The position numbers and the translations under genes are program-made. The notes beneath the pieces are model-generated. The model searched no databases and was not told where the DNA came from. It saw only the letters and a list, made by a program, of their open reading frames with translations. From contig JAVSMS010000001.1 of assembly GCA_032027085.1 (NCBI GenBank), forward strand, positions 403,677 through 467,676: a DNA stretch of 64,000 nucleotides. Reading direction: 5' to 3'. The stretch comes from Pseudorhodoplanes sp. (GTDB lineage: Bacteria > Pseudomonadota > Alphaproteobacteria > Rhizobiales > Xanthobacteraceae). The number at the start of each line of letters is the position of its first letter. The first letter of the stretch is position 1. Of this stretch, positions 26,237-35,707 are shown one piece after another.

Positions 26237-27172
26237 ATGGCGGAACGACACATGCCCGGCCCGACCAAAGCAAACGACGAAACGCTGCCGCAGACCATAA
26301 CCTTCGAAACCATCCTGCCGGCCACCATGGCTGCCCGCGCAGAAGAAGGCGGCATCAAGCGGGCCTCAATGGATTCCCTGACGGTCTTCGTGCTCAGCGT
26401 CATGGCCGGCGCCTTCATCGCGTTTGGGGCTGTTCTTGCCACAACAGTCGGCGCGGGAGGCCTCCTGATCGCGCCCGATTCCGGCGGACCAATTTCGGCA
26501 TCGTTGCCTTATGGCCTCATGCGTCTTTTGACGGGTCTGGCCTTTTCCCTGGGTCTGATCATGGTTGTGGTCGGAGGAGCCGAACTCTTTACCGGCAACA
26601 ACATGATTGTCATGGCCTGGGCGAATCGCAAGGTGACGACCGGGGCGCTTCTGAACAACTGGCTCGTAGCCTTCGCAGGAAATGCGATCGGCACGCTCGC
26701 CATGGCCGTTATGGTATTTCTGAGCACACAGTATACGTTCGGAAACGGAACCGTTGGCCTTGCGGCTCTCGCGACCGCTAACGGCAAGGCTGCGCTCGCG
26801 TTCTTTCCCGCACTCATTCTCGGCCTTCTGTGCAATGCCTTGGTCTGCCTGGCGGTCTGGATGTGCTACTGCGCCAGAACCACAATAGACCGCGTCGTCA
26901 CCGTCGTCCCACCCATCACGGCATTTGTTGCATCCGGTTTCGAACACAGCATCGCGAATATCTATTTCATTCCGGTCGGCCTTCTGATCAAGTCCGGCGC
27001 GCCTGAGTCATTCTGGACATCAATCGGGAAGACGCCAGCCGATTTCCCAGCCCTGACCTGGGACGGTTTTTTCAGCAATCTCATCCCAGTGACTATTGGT
27101 AACATCATTGGTGGATCTGTATTTGTCGCCGCCGTCTACTGGTTCGTTTATCTGCGAAAAAAAGCGACATGA
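26237..27172 (+). CDS. focA: Formate/nitrite transporter (FocA family)
   Basis: A 311-aa pentameric anion channel of the FNT family with six membrane helices. Family stretches visible are KRASMDSLTVFVLSVMAGAF near the start, GLAFSLGLIMVVVGGAELFTGN (signature 1) and SGFEHSIANIYFIPVGLLIK (signature 2, with the central His). It exports formate made by PflB or imports it at low pH. Located downstream of pflBA, its job is most likely formate. Its stop overlaps the next start (ATGATGA). The start could also be ATG 26252. Confidence 0.92.
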   Translation: MAERHMPGPTKANDETLPQTITFETILPATMAARAEEGGIKRASMDSLTVFVLSVMAGAFIAFGAVLATTVGAGGLLIAPDSGGPISASLPYGLMRLLTGLAFSLGLIMVVVGGAELFTGNNMIVMAWANRKVTTGALLNNWLVAFAGNAIGTLAMAVMVFLSTQYTFGNGTVGLAALATANGKAALAFFPALILGLLCNALVCLAVWMCYCARTTIDRVVTVVPPITAFVASGFEHSIANIYFIPVGLLIKSGAPESFWTSIGKTPADFPALTWDGFFSNLIPVTIGNIIGGSVFVAAVYWFVYLRKKAT

Positions 27173-28869
27173 TGAGCACTGCGGCCCTGCGGAAGACCCT
27201 GGGATCCCTCTCGGTTCTGTCGTGGCTGCGTGACTACAAGGCGGCGTGGATCGGTCGCGATGCGATTGCGGGCTTGACGCTGGCCGCCTATGCCATCCCG
27301 GTGTCATTGGCCTATGCCAACCTCGCCGGCCTGCCGCCGCAGGTCGGCATCTATGGCTATCTGCTCGGCGGGCTGGGCTATGCCCTGCTCGGCTCGTCGC
27401 GGCACCTTGCTGTCGGCCCGACATCGGCAATCTCTCTCATGATCGCGGCCAGTGTCGGGATGATGGCCGCAGGCGACGCTCAGCGCTATGCCGAAATTGC
27501 TGCCCTCACCGCTTTCGTCGTTGCAGGCCTGTCTCTGCTCGCCTGGAGCTTGCGTCTCAGCATGCTTGTGCTGCTGATCAGCGACAGCGTGCTGGTTGGC
27601 TTCAAGATCGGCGCTGGCTTGACCATCGCCATGACGCAGCTGCCCAGCCTGATGGGCGTGGCGGGCGGCGGGCATAACTTTGTCGAACGCTTGGTGGCGC
27701 TCGCCGGGCAACTGGACGACATCAGGATTGCGGTCCTGGCCATTGGCCTCATGGCGTTGATGTTGCTCATGTTGGGCGAACGCATCCTGCCTGGTCGGCC
27801 GATCGCGCTCGGAATTGTCGCTTTGGCTATTCTCACGGCGACCCAGCTCGATCTGGCCGCCTCTGGTGTTCCCGTGACCGGCCTCATTCCCTCCGGACTG
27901 CCCGCGCTGTCAGGCCCGGCGCTGCGACCATCCGACATCGAGGGCATTGTCCCGCTCGCCGCCGGCTGCCTGCTGCTCGCCTATGTCGAGGGAATATCGG
28001 CCGCGCGAACCTTCGCTGCGAAGCATGGCTATGAAATTGATCCGCGCCAGGAATTCCTTGGCCTCGGCGCGGCGAATCTCGCCGCTGCCCTCGGGCAGGG
28101 TTATCCCGTGGCCGGGGGCCTGTCGCAATCCGCCGTCAACGACAAAGCCGGCGCGCGCAGCCAGGCCGCGCTGTTATTCGCCTCGGTCGCGCTTGGAATA
28201 TGTCTTTTTTTTCTCACTGGCCTTCTGGAGAACCTGCCCAAGACCGTACTCGCGGCCATCGTGCTGACGGCCATCTTGGGCCTGTTCGATTTCGGCAAGC
28301 TGGCGCATATGTGGCGCGTCAGCAGTCTGGACTTTTATGCTGCACTTATCGCGCTCGTTGCGGTGCTTTTGTTTGGAATCCTGCAGGGAATCATGCTGGC
28401 CGCCTTCTGCAGCATTCTGCTGCTGCTCTTTCGCGTATCGCGTCCACATGTTGCATTCCTTGGAAGAATTCCCGGAACGAGAAGCTATTCCGACATGGCC
28501 CGCCATCCGGAAAACGAGGAACTGGCCGGTGTAATCGCCTTCCGTCCGGAAGCATCGCTGATCTACGTCAATGCAGACGCGGTGTACACTGCCGTGTGCG
28601 AGCGATTGAAAGCTCTCGATCCGTCAAATATCCGTCTCGTTATCTGCGACTTGTCTGCTTCCCCCTTCATCGATCTGGCCGGATCGCAAATGCTGCACAG
28701 GCTTGAGGCCTGTCTCCGTCCAAATGACGTCCCGCTGCGCATCGTCGGCGCGCACGGATATGTGCGGGACTTTCTCAGATCCGACGGGTTGAGCGGAAAG
28801 GTTGCCGGCATTGGGCGCCAACTGACCCTGGCCCGTCTGCTCGACGACTTCGAAAGCGAGCGCAGGTAG
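27169..28869 (+). CDS. SulP family anion transporter
   Basis: A 566-aa SulP/SLC26 protein. The membrane domain (residues ~20-430) begins with the family hallmark GLTLAAYAIPVSLAYANLAG and GLPPQVGIYGYLLGGLGYALLG, and a C-terminal STAS domain (about 445-555) ends it, with LVICDLSASPFIDLAGSQML as its core. Members carry sulfate, bicarbonate or dicarboxylates. It is translationally coupled to focA, so a bicarbonate or organic-anion role linked to fermentation is possible. Confidence 0.92.
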   Translation: MMSTAALRKTLGSLSVLSWLRDYKAAWIGRDAIAGLTLAAYAIPVSLAYANLAGLPPQVGIYGYLLGGLGYALLGSSRHLAVGPTSAISLMIAASVGMMAAGDAQRYAEIAALTAFVVAGLSLLAWSLRLSMLVLLISDSVLVGFKIGAGLTIAMTQLPSLMGVAGGGHNFVERLVALAGQLDDIRIAVLAIGLMALMLLMLGERILPGRPIALGIVALAILTATQLDLAASGVPVTGLIPSGLPALSGPALRPSDIEGIVPLAAGCLLLAYVEGISAARTFAAKHGYEIDPRQEFLGLGAANLAAALGQGYPVAGGLSQSAVNDKAGARSQAALLFASVALGICLFFLTGLLENLPKTVLAAIVLTAILGLFDFGKLAHMWRVSSLDFYAALIALVAVLLFGILQGIMLAAFCSILLLLFRVSRPHVAFLGRIPGTRSYSDMARHPENEELAGVIAFRPEASLIYVNADAVYTAVCERLKALDPSNIRLVICDLSASPFIDLAGSQMLHRLEACLRPNDVPLRIVGAHGYVRDFLRSDGLSGKVAGIGRQLTLARLLDDFESERR

Positions 28870-29084
28870 ACGGCCTTGGCGAAACCGGAATGCGCTTAAA
28901 CCTAAGTATAGTTTCTCCGATCCGCGCTCGTGTGGTCCGCTTTAGCTTGAGTTCCGGTCGCACCTTCGATGCAGGAAAATCATTGTAGCAATGACAACTG
29001 CTCCGACGGCGTGCAACTTCAGCCGAGTCGTTACGCGCAGGCGACCGCAATTCTTCGCAAGACTTGCCGCGCGAGGACAACCCA

Positions 29085-30053
29085 ATGGCAGTCACTCCCA
29101 TCGACCAGACCAGTCGCCCTCCACATGCAAAATATGAACGGTTGATATCAGCTGCGACCACCGTTCCCTCGGCCGCAACTGTTGTCGTTCACCCCTGCGA
29201 TGAAACCTCGCTGCGCGGCGCGATTGAGGCGGCGGAAGCAAATCTCATCCGGCCAATTCTGGTCGGCCCGGTCGCGCGCATATCCAAGGTGGCGCGGGAT
29301 TCTGGCATCGACATCGGACAATTTGAAATGATCGATTCGCCGTACAGCGAGGCGGCAGCCGCAGCCGCCGTCGAACTCGTTCGAGCAGGCAAGGCCGAGC
29401 TGATTATGAAGGGCAGCCTGCACACTGATGAATTGATGCGCGCAATCACGTCCTCCTCGCACGGCCTGCGGACGGCGCGGCGCATCAGCCATGTCTTCGT
29501 GATGGACGCCCCAACGCACAAGGACACATTGTTCGTCACCGACGCCGCGATCAACATCGCGCCGGACCTCGATGTCAAGCGCGACATCGTCCAGAATGCA
29601 ATTGATCTCTTCACTCAGATTGGCCTGGGAACGCCAAGGGTTGCGATTTTGTCGGCAGTCGAAACCGTCACCTCGAAAATACCATCGACTATCGATGCCG
29701 CCGCGCTCTGCAAGATGGCCGACCGTGGGCAGATCACCGGCGGCATTCTGGACGGCCCCCTTGCATTCGACAACGCGATCGACGAGGAAGCAGCGAGGAT
29801 AAAGGGCATCAAGTCCGAAGTCGCAGGCCGCGCCCAGATTCTCGTCGTTCCCAACCTTGAGGCTGGGAATATGCTGGCGAAGAACCTGATCTTCCTGTCG
29901 CAAGCGGACGCCGCGGGCATCGTGCTGGGCGCGCGCGTGCCAGTCATCCTGACATCCCGCGCCGACAATGTCCGCGCACGCATGGCGTCCTGTGCAATCG
30001 CGTCACTCTACGCGGATGCACGCCGGCGCAACACGGTATTGCCCGCGGCATGA
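29085..30053 (+). CDS. pta: Phosphate acetyl/butyryltransferase
   Basis: A 322-aa enzyme of the PTA/PTB family that converts acetyl-CoA and phosphate to acetyl phosphate. It contains [34 protein letters not shown] and the C-terminal core [20 protein letters not shown] with [13 protein letters not shown]. This short form is often named bifunctional enoyl-CoA hydratase/phosphate acetyltransferase, but no hydratase domain is visible here. ATG 29085 is chosen because GAGGA lies 8 bases before it; a TTG at 29064 is in frame. It overlaps ackA by 4 bases. Confidence 0.92.
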   Translation: MAVTPIDQTSRPPHAKYERLISAATTVPSAATVVVHPCDETSLRGAIEAAEANLIRPILVGPVARISKVARDSGIDIGQFEMIDSPYSEAAAAAAVELVRAGKAELIMKGSLHTDELMRAITSSSHGLRTARRISHVFVMDAPTHKDTLFVTDAAINIAPDLDVKRDIVQNAIDLFTQIGLGTPRVAILSAVETVTSKIPSTIDAAALCKMADRGQITGGILDGPLAFDNAIDEEAARIKGIKSEVAGRAQILVVPNLEAGNMLAKNLIFLSQADAAGIVLGARVPVILTSRADNVRARMASCAIASLYADARRRNTVLPAA

Positions 30054-31273
30054 GCGGGATCAGGACGATACTTGTGGTGAATTCTGGCTCGTCCAGCGTG
30101 AAGTTCCGCGTGTTCTCGGTCGACGGCGAGCAGTCACTTCGCCAGATCGTGAAGGGGGACGTTGACGGAATCGGCGTACGGCCCCGGCTGTGCGCCTCCG
30201 GCGCCGACGAGGAAATACTTGTCGACCAGTCCTATTCCGCAACCGACATCCCCGATGTCACCACCGCCATGCGCACCGCCGGCCAATGGCTGCGGGAAAT
30301 ACAGCGCGTGAGTTTCGATGCCATTGGACATCGGGTCGTCCACGGTGGACCGCGCTACGATCGCCCGACGCTGGTAACCACGACCGTACTCTCGGATCTG
30401 GAACGGTTTATCCCGCTGGCCCCATTGCATCAGCCGAACAATCTGGCGCCGATCCGAATCCTGATGGAGCGTTTCCCGGACATGCCGCAGGTCGCGTGCT
30501 TCGACACGGCGTTCCATCGCGGACATGACAAGGTGGCGGACTGCTACGCCATTCCCGGATCACTCTATGACGAGGGCGTGCGGCGCTACGGATTTCACGG
30601 ACTCTCATACGAGTACGTTGTCAGCCGGCTGCGCGAAGTGATGCCCGAAGCAGCCGAGGGTCGCATCGTCATTGCGCATCTCGGTAGTGGCGCGTCAATG
30701 TGTGCGGTCTCGCAAGGCCGAAGCGTGGAAAGCACCATGGGATTCACCGCTCTCGACGGCCTGCCGATGGGCACCCGGCCCGGCCAGCTTGATCCGGGCG
30801 TTGTGCTTTATCTCCTTACCGAAAAGGGTATGGATGCTGCCACTGCTCAGGACTTCCTTTACAAAAATTGCGGTTTGAGGGGCCTGTCGGGCATCAGCAA
30901 CGACGTTCGCACGCTTCTGGAAAGTTCGGAGCCTGGCGCATCGCTGGCACTCGAGCATTTTGTGTACAGGGTCGGCCTTTATGCCGGCATGCTCGCAGCG
31001 AGCCTTGGCGGACTCGACGCATTCGTTTTTACGGCCGGGATTGGCGAGCGATCCGCTGTCCTGCGGGAGCGTATCACGCAGCGGCTCGCATGGCTCGGTG
31101 CAAGGCTCGATGCCGCTTCGAACAGCGATGGCGCGCTGTCAATTTCCGCGCCGGGTAGTCGGGTGCATGTGCTTGTCATCCCCACCAACGAGGAACTGAT
31201 GATCGCCCGGCACGTCCTTGCAGCAGTGTCAGCAGGCGCGACCCAGCCTCACAGCGCAGCAGCTGCGAGCTGA
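30050..31273 (+). CDS. ackA: Acetate kinase
   Basis: A 407-aa acetate/propionate kinase that makes ATP from acetyl phosphate and ADP. Signatures: [14 protein letters not shown] at residues 8-21 (ASKHA phosphate 1), the catalytic region [36 protein letters not shown], and [20 protein letters not shown] near the C-terminus. It follows pta with a 4-base overlap, giving the ATP-yielding acetate branch downstream of PFL. Confidence 0.96.
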   Translation: MSGIRTILVVNSGSSSVKFRVFSVDGEQSLRQIVKGDVDGIGVRPRLCASGADEEILVDQSYSATDIPDVTTAMRTAGQWLREIQRVSFDAIGHRVVHGGPRYDRPTLVTTTVLSDLERFIPLAPLHQPNNLAPIRILMERFPDMPQVACFDTAFHRGHDKVADCYAIPGSLYDEGVRRYGFHGLSYEYVVSRLREVMPEAAEGRIVIAHLGSGASMCAVSQGRSVESTMGFTALDGLPMGTRPGQLDPGVVLYLLTEKGMDAATAQDFLYKNCGLRGLSGISNDVRTLLESSEPGASLALEHFVYRVGLYAGMLAASLGGLDAFVFTAGIGERSAVLRERITQRLAWLGARLDAASNSDGALSISAPGSRVHVLVIPTNEELMIARHVLAAVSAGATQPHSAAAAS

Positions 31274-31301
31274 TGGCTCTCTCCTTCGTACATATCATCT
31301 C

Positions 31302-31478
31302 ATGCAAAGCGACACTAAAAAACAGACTCTGATCACCGATGAACAGCGCCAGTCCCATGAGTGGATAATACTGATCCGAAAACTGCGTTGCATCGGACTG
31401 CACGCATCAGCCGACCGGCTGAAGCAGATTCTGGATTTTGTCAAATTGCAGAACGGCCACGACACCGACATCTCTTGA
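31302..31478 (+). CDS. Small protein of unknown function
   Basis: A 58-aa ORF between ackA and ppk2, 28 bases after ackA and 17 bases before the PPK2 start. It begins MQSDTKKQTLITDEQRQSHE and continues as a probable two-helix peptide (WIILIRKLRCIG, then SADRLKQILDFVKLQ). There is no signal peptide. The ribosome site is weak. Its tight spacing and amphipathic helices favour a real gene, but no family is recognised. Confidence 0.5.
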   Translation: MQSDTKKQTLITDEQRQSHEWIILIRKLRCIGLHASADRLKQILDFVKLQNGHDTDIS

Positions 31479-31495
31479 GAACACAGGATTTCACA

Positions 31496-32302
31496 ATGGC
31501 CAAAGGTGCCACTCCGAAGAACAACAAGATGAAACGCAAGGATTATGAAAAAGCGCTGCAGAAGCTCCAGGTCAAGCTTTGTCACTTGCAGGACTGGGTG
31601 AAGGAAAAAGGCGCCAGAATCATCATTGTTTTCGAAGGGCGAGACGCCGCCGGCAAAGGCGGAACGATCAAGGCCATCACCGAAAAGGTCAGTCCCCGCG
31701 TTTTCCGCGTCGAGGCCCTGCCCTCGCCGTCGGATCGACAGAAGACACAGATGTTCATTCAACGCTACATCGAGCGCTTCCCCGCAGCAGGCGAAATCGT
31801 CATATTCGATCGCAGCTGGTACAATCGCGCCGGCGTCGAATACGTGATGGGCTTTTGCGGCGACAAGGAGCATCACCGTTTTCTCCAGCTCTGCCCTGAG
31901 ATTGAAAAGCACGTGGTCGATGCCGGCATCATCCTCATCAAGGTCTGGCTCGAGGTCGGCAAGGATGAACAGGAGCGGCGTTTTGCGGCGCGCATCAACG
32001 ACCCTCTCCGCCAGTGGAAGCTCAGCCCCATGGATATTGAATCCTATCGCCGCTGGTACGACTATTCGCGCGCAAGAGACATGATGCTGAAGATGACCGA
32101 CAGCAGACATGCTCCATGGTATATTGTTCACTCCGACGATAAACGCCGTGCGCGCCTCAACTGCATCGCGCATCTTCTCAGCATCATCCCTTACAAGAGG
32201 ATACACAAGGACAAGGTCAGGCTTCCGCCCAGATCGAACAAGAACAAATACAATGATGCGCTGAAGGCGAGCGGCCGCAAGTTCGTCACGCAATTGTACT
32301 GA
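31496..32302 (+). CDS. ppk2: Polyphosphate kinase 2 family protein
   Basis: A 268-aa single-domain PPK2. Walker A is FEGRDAAGKGGTIKAI at about residues 43-58, Walker B/lid I is IVIFDRSWYNRAGVEYVMGF, and the late region is SPMDIESYRRWYDYSRARD. PPK2 enzymes move phosphate between polyphosphate and nucleotides, usually making GTP or ATP from diphosphates. The Lys/Asn-rich N-terminus is short. Its clustering with pta-ackA suggests an energy reserve used under oxygen limitation, which is inference. ATG 31496 matches the family length. Confidence 0.93.
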   Translation: MAKGATPKNNKMKRKDYEKALQKLQVKLCHLQDWVKEKGARIIIVFEGRDAAGKGGTIKAITEKVSPRVFRVEALPSPSDRQKTQMFIQRYIERFPAAGEIVIFDRSWYNRAGVEYVMGFCGDKEHHRFLQLCPEIEKHVVDAGIILIKVWLEVGKDEQERRFAARINDPLRQWKLSPMDIESYRRWYDYSRARDMMLKMTDSRHAPWYIVHSDDKRRARLNCIAHLLSIIPYKRIHKDKVRLPPRSNKNKYNDALKASGRKFVTQLY

Positions 32303-32359
32303 GACAAATTCGATGAGTAATCTTGCTGTCAGCACGACACGCGGATTGACCGCGCGCGA

Positions 32360-34264
32360 CTAGGGCCGACTGCCGGCCTGTGCCGATACATCGCCGTCAC
32401 GTTGCGGCAGCTCGAACTCAACGATCGCTCCCCCGCCGGGTCGCACAGATGCCCGAATGGCGCCTCCATGCGCCACGACAATTGAGTGGGAGATTACCAG
32501 CCCCATCCCTACGCCCCGGGGCTTGGTCGTGAACAAGGGCTTGAAGATGGATTTTAGATGCTCCGGATCGATGCCGATCCCAGTATCTTCAATTCTTATG
32601 CAGACCCTGTCTCCCGCGTGTTCCTCCGATCGCACGAGCAACTTCCGAACCGTCGTCGTCTCCATCGACTCAATCGCATTCATCAGGAGGTTGAGCACAA
32701 CCTGCTTTAACTGGATCCTGTTCGCTTCGACCAATGGAAGCTGATCGTCAAGCTGGGTTTCGAGCGAAATGCCGTGGCGTCGCAGATTGACCTGAAGGGT
32801 AGTCAGCACGGACCGGACAAGTTCGTTAAGGTCGATCGACTCCTTGTGCCGTTCCCTGCCGCTGAACATCGCCAGCACACCTGCGATCACCTCGTTGGCG
32901 CGATGCACGGAGGTCACGATCTGGTTCAGGGAGCTGCGCGCCTCGTCGACGTTCACCCGCCCGGTCGTAAGCCAGTTGAGGGCCGCATAGGCGCTGGCGC
33001 CGGCCGCCGCCAGCGGCTGCCTCACCTCATGTGCGATCGATGCCGACAATTCTCCGGCCACGGCCAGGCGGTTCACGTTCTGCAATTCCGCCATGGTGTC
33101 TCGTGTCCGAAGCTCTGCCTGATGGCGGCGGCGATGCTCGTAAAGCAGCCACATGATCACGCAAGCCTGAATCAGCACGGCCGCGATCCCACCAGCTATC
33201 TGAAACGGGTATTGCTGCCAGGCGGTCAGGCTGCGGAAATGTACCTCGCTGCCTGGCGGCAGGCGGCTTTCCGCAATACCCCACCGCTGCATTTCCCGCC
33301 AATCGAACTTCGGCGTCCCCATGCCGACGGGTTGAACTTTTATAGTCTCGGGATCTTCGCCGCCGAGCACACGCACGGCGACCGCTCCGACCTGCCGTCC
33401 CGTCTCCAGCACCGGAACATGCGGTCCTCCGACGATCTCGCGTCCGAAAAACGCGTCCGAATAGCTGAAAATGGGCGCATTTGCGACGGCGTGCAGACGT
33501 CTCAACGCGCTGCTTTCTTCGTGAACAACCCCGTCCGCGTCGACAATCATCAGTTCCCAGAACAGCGCCGAATTCGGTGGAAGGTCTGCCGCATGCTTCA
33601 GGATGTCCTCGAAGGAAAATGAATCGTACCAGGTGAACTTGACCCGATCATTTAGGCTCCCGGCGCTTCGCGAAATTTCGTCTCGCCAGTACTTCTCGAT
33701 CGGAGATGCTCCCACAACAACAGCAATGTGATTGGTGTCCGGGAGTACGCGGAGAATATTGTCCAGGGCCGCGCGATAATCGATTGCAACCGCGGCAACA
33801 ATGTCCTTTGGACCAAGCGCCGCATATTGCACTCGCCGCTGGTCTACCACGGTCAGGATCATTGGCGCCGCAGGAAATAATCTGTGCCGGTGCTTCTGCA
33901 CAAACCCTGCTGCGGGCGCACCAATACTGACAATCAGGTCCGGCGCCCTATGCTTGTACAAGGCATGAAGATACTCGACGAACGCGGCCTCCGGATTTTC
34001 GTCGCTTGAACGCGCCGAAATCAGGGCGTGTTCCTGAATATTGAGCGGCCACGGCGATTGCCGCTCAAGCTCCAGCCGGATCGCTCTGGCATATTCACTC
34101 CACGGCTTGAACTCGCGGCCGAAGGAATGCAGCACCAGAACATCTTTGAATTCGACCGCGTGACCGCACGGCGCTGAAATGCAAAAAAGAAAGAGAATCA
34201 CAGCAACCGTGCCGGCACGATTGCAAAGCCTTGTCACCTGCATTGCTCCAGTCGCGTCAGTCAT
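32360..34264 (-). CDS. Sensor histidine kinase with ABC substrate-binding-like sensor
   Basis: A 634-aa membrane kinase. It has a signal or membrane segment at about residues 15-36, a periplasmic ABC-transporter-substrate-binding-like domain to about residue 350 (LVLHSFGREFKPWSEYARAI opening, HAVANAPIFSYSDAFFG later), and a second membrane helix near 355-378. The kinase core has the H box ELSASIAHEVRQPLAAAG, the N box VVLNLLMNAIESM, IEDTGIGID (G1) and GVGMGLVISHSIV (G2). No receiver or partner regulator is adjacent. The start could also be the Met 21 bases downstream. The ligand is unknown. Confidence 0.9.
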   Translation of the reverse strand: MTDATGAMQVTRLCNRAGTVAVILFLFCISAPCGHAVEFKDVLVLHSFGREFKPWSEYARAIRLELERQSPWPLNIQEHALISARSSDENPEAAFVEYLHALYKHRAPDLIVSIGAPAAGFVQKHRHRLFPAAPMILTVVDQRRVQYAALGPKDIVAAVAIDYRAALDNILRVLPDTNHIAVVVGASPIEKYWRDEISRSAGSLNDRVKFTWYDSFSFEDILKHAADLPPNSALFWELMIVDADGVVHEESSALRRLHAVANAPIFSYSDAFFGREIVGGPHVPVLETGRQVGAVAVRVLGGEDPETIKVQPVGMGTPKFDWREMQRWGIAESRLPPGSEVHFRSLTAWQQYPFQIAGGIAAVLIQACVIMWLLYEHRRRHQAELRTRDTMAELQNVNRLAVAGELSASIAHEVRQPLAAAGASAYAALNWLTTGRVNVDEARSSLNQIVTSVHRANEVIAGVLAMFSGRERHKESIDLNELVRSVLTTLQVNLRRHGISLETQLDDQLPLVEANRIQLKQVVLNLLMNAIESMETTTVRKLLVRSEEHAGDRVCIRIEDTGIGIDPEHLKSIFKPLFTTKPRGVGMGLVISHSIVVAHGGAIRASVRPGGGAIVEFELPQRDGDVSAQAGSRP

Positions 34265-34631
34265 TTTCAGTAGATTGCATCACAGTGACATAAAAATAGG
34301 AAGCCAAATCCTGCCCAATTGGCCGCCAGTATCTATCGCCGCCGCTGGCAACCACAATCAGCTTCCCTGTCCAGCTCTTCGCCCCGGATCACCCTGTCCC
34401 TCACCCTGTTGCGTGTTTCACCGTCTGCATCAATGTGACCAAACCATCACACGCAGATCGCAGCCTGTTTTCACGACCAATTCGCCGCCGGGATGGGACC
34501 AATCATATTGAAGTATAGTGGATTCATTGCGGTGCAGCGTCGAGTATGAGCGGAGGTTTCGGCCACTGAGTTCCGCCTCCCGGGCTGGAGCAGACCAGAG
34601 GTTCCCGCAACTGGCAGCGCCGGAGACACGA
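34265..34631. promoter_or_regulatory. Divergent promoter region with a direct repeat
   Basis: A 367-base gap between the kinase gene and the divergent FabI-like gene, without a supported ORF. TCACCCTGT occurs twice in direct orientation (34389-34397 and 34401-34409), 12 bases start to start, about one helical turn, which may be a regulator site. The rest shows no clear motif. Confidence 0.35.
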
Positions 34632-35687
34632 ATGACGTCGAACAGTTTCAGCTGGACGACCAACGAAGAGCTTTCAGCGGGCAAGGGCGCGACGCTGCAG
34701 GAATTCTCCACCAAAGTCGGCGCGCACAATCTTGAGATCAGCGTCGCGCCATGGGGCGAGGGCCGCCTCAGGGTCAACGGACGCGAAATCGTTCATATCA
34801 ACGACGCGAAAGACAGACGGCAGGCCTTCCGGATCCTTGAAAACATCGCTGACATCTATCTGAAGGAGCAACCCGCCAGGGCCGATGGCAAGAAGCAGCT
34901 GTCGATGATCCCGCCCGTCAAGGCGAAACTTCTGGCTGGCAAGCGCGGCCTTGTGGTCGGCATCGCCAACGATCAGTCCATCGCGTGGGGCTGCGCCAAG
35001 GCTTTCCGGGCGTTTGGCGCGGAGGTCGCGGTCACCTATCTCAACGAAAAGGCTCTCAAATATGTGGAGCCGCTTGCTACCGCCCTTGAATCGCCGATCG
35101 TCATGCCGCTCGACGTCAACGTGCCGGGCGAGATGGAAGCGGTGTTCGAGCGGATCAAGAAAGAATGGGGCCAGCTCGATTTCGTCGTGCACTCCATTGC
35201 TTTTTCACCCAAGCCAACACTCCAGAGCCGGGTCGTGGACGCGCCGCGCGATGGATTTCTGACAACGATGGACGTGTCCTGTTGGACGTTCATCCGCATG
35301 GCGCATCTCGCCGAACCGCTGATGAAAAAAGGGGGCACCCTGTTCACCATGACCTACTACGGCAGCCAGATGGTCATCAAAAACTACAACATCATGGGTA
35401 TTGCCAAGGCCGCGCTCGAATGCGCGGTGAAATATATCGCGGCGGAACTGGGCCCGAAGGGAATTCGCGTACACGCAATCTCCCCGGGCCCCCTTGCGAC
35501 CCGAGCCGCATCCGGCATCGCCGAGTTTGATGCGCTGCTTGAAAAGGCAAAAGCAAAGGCCCCGGCCCGAAGCCTAGTCAGCATCGACGATGTCGGTGTT
35601 GCCACTGCATTCCTGGCGCACGATGCGGCACGGCTGATCACCGGTGAAACGCTTTACATCGATGGCGGCTACCATTTGATCGACTGA
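34632..35687 (+). CDS. Enoyl-ACP reductase (FabI-like) with extra N-terminal domain
   Basis: A 351-aa protein. Residues 92-351 form a FabI-type short-chain reductase: KRGLVVGIANDQSIAWGCAK (NAD site), DFVVHSIAFSPK, the Tyr-x6-Lys active site in YNIMGIAKAALE, and TGETLYIDGGYH. Residues 1-90 are an extra domain not seen in ordinary FabI (GEGRLRVNGREIVHINDAKD, then a helix). The ATG at 34632 has GGAG 7 bases upstream, while the internal Met92 has none, so the extension is probably translated. A normal fabI exists at 62524-63336, so this copy is likely specialised. It precedes a DUF3141 gene by 20 bases. Confidence 0.85.
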   Translation: MTSNSFSWTTNEELSAGKGATLQEFSTKVGAHNLEISVAPWGEGRLRVNGREIVHINDAKDRRQAFRILENIADIYLKEQPARADGKKQLSMIPPVKAKLLAGKRGLVVGIANDQSIAWGCAKAFRAFGAEVAVTYLNEKALKYVEPLATALESPIVMPLDVNVPGEMEAVFERIKKEWGQLDFVVHSIAFSPKPTLQSRVVDAPRDGFLTTMDVSCWTFIRMAHLAEPLMKKGGTLFTMTYYGSQMVIKNYNIMGIAKAALECAVKYIAAELGPKGIRVHAISPGPLATRAASGIAEFDALLEKAKAKAPARSLVSIDDVGVATAFLAHDAARLITGETLYIDGGYHLID

Positions 35688-35707
35688 CCATCGCCGCGGA
35701 GGCGCAA

